A stretch of 64,000 nucleotides of DNA, taken from positions 372,001 to 436,000 of the forward strand of contig CAWBLP010000018.1 of NCBI GenBank assembly GCA_963789495.1, in the 5' to 3' direction. A program made the translations under genes and the position numbers. This DNA is from CAWBLP01 sp963789495 (GTDB taxonomy: Bacteria > Pseudomonadota > Alphaproteobacteria > Acetobacterales > Acetobacteraceae). Below, in pieces: positions 55,962 through 64,000 of this stretch; position 1 is the first letter of the stretch; each line of letters begins with the position of its first letter. The notes under the pieces are model-generated. The model had not been told where the DNA came from. It ran no database searches and saw only the letters and a program-made list of their open reading frames with translations.

Positions 55962-56402
55962 ATGACAGCACTCGGCCTGCTGCTGCTGGCGTCCGGTTCG
56001 GCCGCAGCGGTGAGCGATCCGCGCGAGATGTTGCCCGATCCGCGGCAGGAGCAGCGGGCCGAGGATATCGGCGCCGGGTTGCGCTGCCTGGTCTGCCAGA
56101 ACGAAAGCATCGAGGCCTCGGACGCCGATCTCGCGCGCGACCTGCGCCGGATCATTCGCCAGCACATCGCGTCGGGCGACAGCAACCGGCAGATCATTGC
56201 CTGGATGGTCGCGCGCTACGGCGATTTCGTTCGGCTGCGGCCGCCGTTCGACATGCTGACGCTGGTGCTGTGGGGTGCGCCGGTTCTCGCGCCGGGCATC
56301 GGCGGCGCGGCGATCGTGCTGGCGCGGCTCCGCCGACCGGCACCGCCGGCACCGCTGACCGACGAGGAACGCCGCCGCGTCGGCGAGCTGCTGGGCAGTT
56401 GA
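55962..56402 (+). CDS. ccmH: Cytochrome c maturation protein CcmH
   Basis: A 146-residue protein with a signal peptide (MTALGLLLLASGSAAA), the redox motif LRCLVCQNESIEASDADLAR (LRCxxCQ), a helical bundle, and a C-terminal membrane segment (PVLAPGIGGAAIVLARL). It reduces apocytochrome c or passes it to CcmF. The ATG at 55962 is chosen; a TTG at 55926 overlapping the ccmG stop is an alternative giving 12 more residues. In one frame, unlike its neighbours. Confidence 0.9.
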   Translation: MTALGLLLLASGSAAAVSDPREMLPDPRQEQRAEDIGAGLRCLVCQNESIEASDADLARDLRRIIRQHIASGDSNRQIIAWMVARYGDFVRLRPPFDMLTLVLWGAPVLAPGIGGAAIVLARLRRPAPPAPLTDEERRRVGELLGS

Positions 56403-56412
56403 GGCTCCGCGC

Positions 56413-57127
56413 ATGATCTGGCTCGCTGCCGCGTCTGTCGGCCGTTGTCGCACTGGGGCCGCTGGCCTGGACGCTGCGCCGTTCGGCCCGCGGCGCACGG
56501 CCGGCGCGACGCGGCGCTGAACTTCCACCGCGCGCAGCTGGTGGAACTGGACCGCGACCTGGCGGATGGCCGTGTCGCACGCGGAGGAGCATGCCGCCGC
56601 GGTGCTGGAGGTGCAGCGCCGCGCCCTGGCCGCCGCCGAGGAGCGCGACGTGCCGCCCTGCCGGAGGCGCTCGCTCGCCCGTGCTGATCGCCTTGATCCT
56701 GGTGCCGCTGGCGGCGTTCGCCTTGTATGCCGTCGGCGGCTCGCCGGACATCCCGTCGGTCCCGCGGGCGGAACGCATCGCAGCGGCAAAGCAGCGTGCG
56801 GCGCAGCAAGCGGCCGCGATCGATCTGCTGCGGCAGAAACTGCAAGCGCTGGACCCGCACACCCCGCGCGCGCGGCAGGGCTATATCCTGCTGGGCAATG
56901 CCGAGGCGCAACGAGGCCACATGCAGCAGGCGGCCGACGCCTGGTGCACGGCACTGGAAAGCCGGTTCGACCCGACACTGGCCGCCGAGGCGGGTGAGGC
57001 AATGACCGAAGCATCCGGCCGGGTTACCGAGCAGGCGGCGTCGCTGTTCCGCCGTGCACTGGCCGAGGCGCCGGCCGACGCGCCATGGCGCCCGATTGCG
57101 GAGAAACGACTGGCGCAGGAACGCTGA
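56413..57127 (+). pseudogene. ccmI: Cytochrome c maturation protein CcmI, frameshifted
   Basis: Starts at 56413 (MIWLAAA...). Frame changes near 56440, 56500, 56575 and 56680 are needed: GPLAWTLR-type membrane segment, ALNFHRAQLVELDRDLADGR, then AVLEVQRRALAAAEERDV. From 56690 one frame carries a second membrane segment (ALILVPLAAFALYAVGG) and a TPR-like part (RQGYILLGNAEAQRGHMQQA) to the end EKRLAQER. CcmI chaperones apocytochrome c for CcmH/F. About 235 residues when repaired. Confidence 0.8.
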
Positions 57128-57133
57128 GCGGGC

Positions 57134-57380
57134 ATCCGCAGGCTGTGCGCCGCATGCCGTGCTTGTGGGTGAGACGCAGGAAGCATCGGGGGCGTTGCCC
57201 CCGAAACCCCCAGCAAGGAGCGCTGCCCCTTGCATCCCCGCCAAGGGCCCGGCCCTTGGAACCGACTCTGTTTGGGGTGGGGAGGGGGCCGTTCCGCGAT
57301 GCTCGTGTGGTCCGAGACCGCCACGCCCCCTCCCCGCCCCAAACCGAATCCGATTGCAAAGGCTGAGCCTTTGCTGGAGG
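57134..57380. repeat. Composite palindromic repeat, copy C
   Basis: Begins with a 43-base block (CCGCAGGCTGTGCGCCGCAT and on), then GGGGGCGTTGCCCCC, AAGGAGCGCTGCCCCTT, AAGGGCCCGGCCCTT, a GGTGGGGAGGGGG block and AAAGGCTGAGCCTTT. It is the reverse orientation of 4013-4240. The first block recurs inverted at 58728-58770, so it brackets the IS110 transposase together with copy D. Confidence 0.7.
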
Positions 57381-57544
57381 TCCAGCGACTGTCTTAGTTG
57401 TCAAGCGTCGTGTCGCCTTTTCATTGTCCGGCGCGGGCGGCGTCGCCTCAAGACTGACGCTGCGCGCCATCGCCTGCGGCGACTTCGGTCCTGACCCGAC
57501 GCCGCCCGCCCCAGGCCTGGCTTCAGTCGGCACGACAGCGTCCT

Positions 57545-58492
57545 TCACGCGGCGCGCCATGGCGTGTTGTTCCGCACCATCGCGTTGAGGATCGTCAGCA
57601 AGCGTCGCATGCACGCAACCAGAGCCACCTTGCGCGGCTTGCCGGCCGCCCGAAGGCGCTGGTACGTCTCCTTCAGCACCGGGTTCCATCGGCTGCCGAT
57701 CCAGGCGGCCATGTAGAGCGCCGCTCGCACCGCGCCGCGCCCGCCGCGGATATGCCGCGTGCCATGGTGCTGACCACTGTCATGCGCAACCGGAGCGACA
57801 CCCACCAGCGCGGCGATGCGACGCCGGTCGAGGCTGCCCAGTTCAGGCAAATCCGCCAGCAGCGTCCGGGTGGTGGCAGCGCCGACACCGGGCACCGACA
57901 GCAGCAGCGCCGCCCGCTCGCACCACGCCGGGCTCGCCCGCACCGCGGCGTCCAGATCGGCGTCGAGCTGGCTCAACGCCTTGTTCAGCCACGCCAGATG
58001 CGCCGCCAACTGGCGGCGGACCGCCGCAAGCCTTGCCTGCTGCGAGCGCATCGTCTCGGTGCTGATCATCTCCACCAGTTGACGCCGGCGCGCGACCAGG
58101 TCCGCCAGCTCACACGCCGCCGCGTCCGGTTGCGGCCGTTGTTCCGGTCGGATCGCCGCAGCGAAACCGGCAATGACCCGCGGATCCAACCGATCGGTCT
58201 TGGCCAGACAACCGCTCGCGCGGGCGAAATCGCGGATCTGCCGCGGGTTGACCACCGCCACCGGCAGGCCGGCACCCCACAGCGCCGCCGTCACGACCCG
58301 CTCGAAGCCGCCGGTCGCTTCCAGCACGATCAAGGTCGGCGCGCACGGTCGCAGCCGCACCAGCAGATCGTCGAGGCCCGCCGCATCGCGGTTCAGGCGA
58401 AACGCTGCGCCGGACGGGTGAACGAAAACGTCGATATGCGCCTTGCCGACATCGATGCCGACGAAGCACGCAGCGGAGTGTGTCGCATCCAT
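57545..58492 (-). CDS. IS110 family transposase
   Basis: A 315-residue DEDD recombinase. The N-terminal RuvC-like part has FVGIDVGKAHIDV (Asp), LIVLEATGGFERVV (Glu) and LAKTDRLDPRVIAGFA (two Asp). The C-terminal Tnp_20 domain has LLLSVPGVGAATTRTLLADL and the conserved Ser region near HDSGQHHGTRHIRGGRG. The ATG at 58492 was chosen because the fold starts there. IS110 elements use a bridge RNA from their non-coding end; on this strand that end would be the 360 bases upstream (58493-58854). Confidence 0.9.
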   Translation of the reverse strand: MDATHSAACFVGIDVGKAHIDVFVHPSGAAFRLNRDAAGLDDLLVRLRPCAPTLIVLEATGGFERVVTAALWGAGLPVAVVNPRQIRDFARASGCLAKTDRLDPRVIAGFAAAIRPEQRPQPDAAACELADLVARRRQLVEMISTETMRSQQARLAAVRRQLAAHLAWLNKALSQLDADLDAAVRASPAWCERAALLLSVPGVGAATTRTLLADLPELGSLDRRRIAALVGVAPVAHDSGQHHGTRHIRGGRGAVRAALYMAAWIGSRWNPVLKETYQRLRAAGKPRKVALVACMRRLLTILNAMVRNNTPWRAA

Positions 58493-58854
58493 GGGATCCC
58501 GTCCTTGCTGATGCGGGCTCGACGAGCGGCCCGGGCGACTGTTCGGGCTCAGGGATGACGTCGCGGATGGCACCCCGCGCTGGACCACGGGCTCGCTCGC
58601 CCCAGGAGGCAACGGGGTTCCATCCGCACCCGACACCGCAATTCTACCACGGGACGGGAGCGCGGGAGAGATACAAGGAGGCATAGCCTCCTGGTGGGGT
58701 GCGGGGCAACGCCCCGACGCTTGCGGCGTCCCACCCACAAGTACGGCATGCGGCGCACAGCCTGCGGACGTCGGCCTCCGATCCATCCAACGCCAAGCCC
58801 GCGGCGCCCGGTAGCGCCGCGGTTAGCCACGCCGTGAGAAGTCTCAGCCTGCAA
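58493..58854. other. Non-coding region upstream of the IS110 transposase
   Basis: About 360 bases between the IS110 start and the cold-shock gene. It holds copy D of the palindromic repeat, and its first 170 bases (58493-58663) have no recognised content. That part is where an IS110-type bridge RNA would be encoded; I cannot show the structure by eye. Confidence 0.4.
58664..58770. repeat. Composite palindromic repeat, copy D
   Basis: AAGGAGGCATAGCCTCCTGG, GGGGTGCGGGGCAACGCCCC and then a 43-base block (CGTCCCACCCACAAGTACGG and on), which is the inverse, with few mismatches, of 57134-57176. A shorter member of the family at 4013, 38923 and 57134. Confidence 0.65.
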
Positions 58855-59488
58855 TCAGTCGGTGCTGACCGACCCCGCTTCCGGACCCTTCGCCCCCTGC
58901 ACGACGGCCATCCGTACCTGTCTGACCCTCCTGCAAGGCAGGGACCCCGGCTCGCTCCAGGGCCGACGCATGGACGAAGATGTCCTTGCCGCCGCCCTCA
59001 GGCGTGATGAAGCCGAACCCCTTGTCCGGGTTGTACCACTTCACCGTGCCCACCATTTCGACCGCCGAACTCAGATCCACCTGCCGGCGTGGACCGCTCG
59101 GCGCACCACCGCGTGAGGGCGGCGGCCGGCGCGCAGACGGCGCCTCGGCGGTGCTCTCATCGACGCTGACGACCTGGTCGATCTGACGACCCTTCTGGCC
59201 ATTGCCGATCCGGACCCGCAGCGTCGCGCCAGGACTGACCGTCTGATAGCCCGCGGCCTGCAATGCGTTGACATGCAGGAACACGTCACCCGAGCCATCA
59301 GACAGGGCGGCGAAGCCGTAACCCTTCTCGGAATTGAACCACTTTACACTTGCTTCGACATCGGCGGCGGTCGATGTGGTTGCGAAGGACGGAAAGGGCA
59401 TTGGGCTCGGCGTGTTGCCGTAGAAGTTGTCGTCGTCGAACCCACGGCGGCGAGACTGCCATTGCCGCCCGCTTTTCGGTGCTCTCAA
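58855..59488 (-). CDS. Cold-shock protein with two cold-shock domains, 3' frameshift
   Basis: About 205 residues. Two cold-shock domains: the first has VKWFNSEKGYGFAALSDGSG and VFLHVNALQAAGY, the second GTVKWYNPDKGFGFITPEGG and DIFVHASALERAG (RNP1 K-G-F-G-F and RNP2 V-F-V-H). A Pro/Arg-rich linker separates them. After ALQEGQT an extra base shifts the frame; without it the chain ends normally (VRMAVVQGAKGPEAGSVSTD) at the TGA at 58855-58857. The start is uncertain: TTG at 59488 with AGAGGA upstream, or ATG at 59512. The N-terminal RRRGFDDD segment is typical of this alphaproteobacterial type. Confidence 0.8.
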
Positions 59489-59512
59489 GGTAGACTGTCC
59501 TCTGTGTCGCAT

Positions 59513-59913
59513 CGGAATTACTGGCCAGTAGGCGCCCGATGGCATGACAGTGTTAGCATGCGAGACGGCATTCGATCAAACGCTGCCATGCGAATTCTCG
59601 CAAACGCAATAACCGAATGAGCGTCGCTTGCCGACCACTTGGCCTCGCCGACCCGACGCCGCCGCCCCGACGCCGGTCCGCAACATTACCCGGCGCAGCC
59701 GATCCGGTTGCGCGCAATTTCCTTGCGCGACGGCGGCATCCTGTCACCACGAAACAGCCACGCTGCGCGCACCGGGTGCGCGCAGCGTGGCCCGGCCGAA
59801 GCGCGCCGTAACAGTGAAAGCGATGCCGCTCGAGCGATGCCGCGCCCGACCAGCGGCATGTTGCGATGCAGCCACTCCCCGAACGCGCCGGGACAGGCTA
59901 GGCTGGCCGCCAC
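59513..59913. other. Divergent intergenic region
   Basis: About 400 bases between the cold-shock gene (minus) and pgsA (plus). Open frames on both strands have no recognised domain. It contains a 15-base perfect hairpin (59758-59790). Cold-shock genes often have a long 5' untranslated leader, which would lie in the left part. Confidence 0.4.
59758..59790. other. Perfect 15-base hairpin with 3-base loop
   Basis: ccacgctgcgcgcac, cgg, gtgcgcgcagcgtgg. Very stable stem without a T run, 124 bases before pgsA. Could be a protective or terminating hairpin or a REP-like unit. Confidence 0.5.
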
Positions 59914-60517
59914 ATGCTGACGGATCTGCCCAACGTCCTGACCCTTTCACGCATCGCGGCGATCCCGATGCTGGTGGTGCTGATCGCCTTGCACCAACCC
60001 GGGGCCGACCTGGCGGCCTGCATCCTGTTCAGCGCCGCGGCGATCACCGACTATTTCGACGGCAAGCTGGCCCGCTCCCGCCGCCAGCAATCCGACCTCG
60101 GGCGCATGCTGGACCCGATTGCCGACAAGCTGCTGGTCGGCGCGGCCCTGATGATGCTGGTCGGCAAGGGGCGGCTGTCCGACTGGGGGCTTTATCCGGC
60201 GATCGTGATCATGCTGCGCGAGATCCTGGTCAGCGGACTGCGCGAATACCTGGCCGGGATCCGCATCGGCCTGCCTGTGACACGCCTCGCCAAATGGAAG
60301 ACCGGCTTTCAGATGGGGGCTCTGGGCACATTGCTCGCCGGCAACAGTACCCGCGATCCTGCTGCACCTGTCGTTTCTTCCCGTGTCGGCAATCGGCGAG
60401 GCGATGCTGTGGGTCGCGGCAGCGCTGACCATGATCACCGGCTGGGATTACCTGACCGCCGGGCTGCGTCACGCGACCGGCCCTGCTCAGGCCGGGGTGG
60501 CAGCCAAGCAGCCGTGA
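59914..60517 (+). pseudogene. pgsA: CDP-diacylglycerol-glycerol-3-phosphate 3-phosphatidyltransferase, one frameshift
   Basis: Membrane enzyme that makes phosphatidylglycerol phosphate from CDP-diacylglycerol. It starts MLTDLPNVLTLSRIAAIPML and carries the CDP-alcohol phosphotransferase motif as DYFDGKLARSRRQQSDLGRM followed by LDPIADKL. One extra A near 60343 breaks the frame after MGALGTLLAG; the other frame continues ILLHLSFLPVSAIGEAMLWV to a TGA at 60515. It overlaps mobB by 4 bases (GTGA). Because of the indel, the open frame appears fused to mobB, which is not real. About 200 residues when repaired. Confidence 0.88.
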
Positions 60518-61020
60518 AGGTCCTGGGCATCGTCGGCTGGTCGGGCAGCGGCAAGACCTCGCTGCTGGAGATGCTGCTGCCGCGGCTGCGCGCGCGCGGC
60601 CTCAGCGTGTCCACCATCAAGCACGCGCATCACGGCTTCGACATGGACCGGCCGGGCAAGGACAGCTACCGCCATCGCCAGGCCGGCGCGCAGGAGGTGC
60701 TGGTCTCCACCGCCGCGCGCTGGGCACTGCTGCATGAGGTGAGCGGGCCGGAACCCGGCCTGCCGGACCTGCTCGCGCGGCTGGCGCCGGTCGACCTGGT
60801 TCTGGTGGAAGGCTTCAAGACCCACAGCTTCGCCAAGCTGGAAGTGCATCGGCCGGCACTGGGCAAGCCGCCGATCTGGCCGGTCGAGGCGGGGGTGGTC
60901 GCCGTTGCCTCGGACAGCCCGATCGAGGTCGGCGCCCGCGCGCTGCTGCCATTGAACCAGCCGGACACCATCGCCAAGTGGGTCGGGGAGCAGTGGCAGA
61001 GGTTCATTGCGGTGGCTTGA
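60514..61020 (+). CDS. mobB: Molybdopterin-guanine dinucleotide biosynthesis protein MobB
   Basis: A 168-residue GTP-binding protein starting with GTG (VKVLGIVGWSGSGKTSLLEM); the Walker A is GWSGSGKTSL at residues 8-17. Then TIKHAHHGFDMDRPGKDSYR and DLVLVEGFKTHSFAKLEVHR, both conserved in MobB. It supports attachment of GMP to molybdopterin. MobA and MoeA are not in the window. The start overlaps the pgsA stop, so the two are co-translated. Confidence 0.9.
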   Translation: MKVLGIVGWSGSGKTSLLEMLLPRLRARGLSVSTIKHAHHGFDMDRPGKDSYRHRQAGAQEVLVSTAARWALLHEVSGPEPGLPDLLARLAPVDLVLVEGFKTHSFAKLEVHRPALGKPPIWPVEAGVVAVASDSPIEVGARALLPLNQPDTIAKWVGEQWQRFIAVA

Positions 61021-61100
61021 CCCGCGATTTGCCGGCTGCGAGCTTGACTTTTACGCCCTTCCTCTGGATATCCGCCCTGTTGCGCGCCGCTGGCATCGCG

Positions 61101-62872
<1,772 letters not shown>

Positions 62873-62876
<4 letters not shown>

Positions 62877-64000
62877 ACGACGCCGCCCCCGCCACGGCAC
62901 ATAAGAGCCGCTTCACCGCGTTCCAATGGGATGACCCGCTGCGCCTCGATGGGCAGCTGGACGAGGACGAGCGCGCCATCCGCGACGCCGCGCGGGCGTA
63001 TTGCCAGGACCGGCTGTTCCCGCGCGTGCTGCAAGCCAACCGGGCCGAGACATTCGATCGCTCCATCATGAACGAGATGGGCGAGATGGGCTTCCTGGGT
63101 GCCACGCTCGACAGCCACGGCTGTGCCGGCGTGAACTATGTCAGCTATGGGCTGATCTCCCGCGAGGTCGAGCGCGTCGATTCCGGCTATCGGTCCGCGT
63201 TCTCGGTGCAGTCCTCGCTGGTGATGTACCCGATCTGGGCGTTCGGTTCGGAGGCGCAGAAGGACAGGTTCCTGCCCAAGCTGCGCGCCGGAGACTTCGT
63301 CGGCTGCTTCGGGCTGACCGAGCCGGATGCCGGTTCCGATCCGGCCTCAATGCGGACGCGTGCCAAGAAGGCCGATGGCGGCTTCGTGCTGAACGGGTCA
63401 AAGACCTGGATCACCAATTCGCCGATCGCCGATGTGCTGGTGGTATGGGCGAAGGACGATGCCGGCGACATTCGCGGCTTCCTGCTGGAACGCGGCATGG
63501 CCGGGCTGACCACGCCGAAGATCGAGGGCAAGTTTTCGCTGCGCGCCTCGGTCACCGGCATGATCATGATGCAGGACGTGTTCGTCCCCGCGGAGAACAT
63601 GTTGCCGGGGGTGAAGGGGCTGCGCGGGCCGTTCTCCTGCCTCAACAATGCGCGCTACGGCATCGCCTGGGGCGCGCTGGGGGCGGCGGAGTTCTGCTGG
63701 CACGCGGCACGCGACTACACGATGCAGCGGATGATGTTCGGCAAGCCGCTGGCGGCGACGCAGCTGATCCAGAAGAAGCTCGCCGACATGCAGACCGAGA
63801 TCACGCTGGGCCTGCATGCGGTGCTGCGGCTGGGCCGGCTGATGGACGAGCACAATGCCGCGCCGGAGATGATCAGCCTGCTGAAGCGCAACAACTGCGG
63901 CAAGTCGCTGGATATCGCCCGGATGGCGCGTGACATGCACGGCGGCAACGGCATCGTCGACGAGTACCACGTGATCCGTCACGTGATGAACCTCGAGACC
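62873..64000 (+). CDS. gcdH: Glutaryl-CoA dehydrogenase, 3' end outside the window
   Basis: The first 376 residues of an acyl-CoA dehydrogenase, starting MNDAAPATAHKSRFTAFQWD in the ATGA overlap with the helicase gene. Diagnostic glutaryl-CoA dehydrogenase features: EVERVDSGYRSAFSVQSSLV, GCFGLTEPDAGSDPASMRTR (FAD and substrate loop), KTWITNSPIADVLVVWAK, and the C-terminal RNNCGKSLDIARMARDMHGG. The catalytic Glu lies beyond the edge. It oxidises glutaryl-CoA to crotonyl-CoA plus CO2 in lysine and aromatic breakdown. Confidence 0.92.

Noticed and set aside
59914..61020. A PgsA-MobB fusion protein
   Set aside because: The fusion arises only because one extra base puts pgsA in the frame of mobB. 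With that base removed pgsA ends normally in a GTGA overlap with mobB.

Overview
The window is GC-rich DNA from an alphaproteobacterium. Most likely it is a member of the Acetobacteraceae (a Rhodopila, Acidisphaera or Roseomonas-like organism). The reasons are codon use, a methylcrotonyl-CoA carboxylase pair, System I cytochrome c maturation genes, a CspA-type protein with two cold-shock domains, and nested palindromic repeats (GGGGC..GCCCC, AAGGGC..GCCCTT) that lie near gene ends. The genus is an inference. No rRNA, tRNA or CRISPR array was seen.

Layout. 0-8.7 kb: a lipoprotein with two internal repeats, a CsbD-like protein, an ExoD-like membrane protein, a badly frameshifted His-rich gene, a Uma2 remnant, a SYLF lipid-binding protein, a histidine phosphatase, an ABC-2 exporter and an acetyltransferase. 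8.8-18.6 kb, all on the minus strand: an unusual Hint-domain protein with a histidine-kinase-like C-terminus, then mccB, a three-gene Fe3+/FbpABC-type ABC importer and mccA. The importer lies between the two carboxylase genes and has its own strong ribosome binding site and a perfect FNR-type box. 19-31 kb: an accessory region with a maleate isomerase-like enzyme, DUF1993, a two-repeat ferredoxin-fold-like protein, a GxxExxY protein between CATCTGCG-type inverted repeats, a luciferase-like monooxygenase, an SDR and an HpaI-type aldolase, mixed with IS630 and ISNCY/IS1202-type elements. 31-41 kb: an SLC13 transporter, an outer-membrane protein cut by an IS5 element, an MCP-PilZ receptor, acetyl-CoA synthetase and a Rieske protein. 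41-46 kb: an IS nest (IS66, IS1380, IS630). 46-51 kb: gene remnants, a DUF29-like protein, two Hsp20 genes behind a CIRCE element, aquaporin, and a panE remnant. 52-57 kb: ccmCDEFGHI. 57-64 kb: IS110, cold-shock protein, pgsA, mobB, a DEAD-box helicase and the start of glutaryl-CoA dehydrogenase.

Two themes run through the window. First, at least seven insertion sequences are complete enough to define. Several have clear target duplications: CTAG/TA for two IS630 types, 16-17 bp for the ISNCY/IS1202 type, ATT for IS5, ACCGGATT for IS66. Two nearly identical IS630 copies lie in opposite orientation 20 kb apart. Second, many otherwise well conserved genes (acs, ccmF, ccmG, ccmI, pgsA, mccB, the ABC-2 permease, the double cold-shock gene, the IS66 transposase) carry single-base indels. 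Those worked out base by base are mostly insertions. This looks more like uncorrected long-read assembly error than true decay, so frameshifted genes should be treated as probably functional until resequenced.
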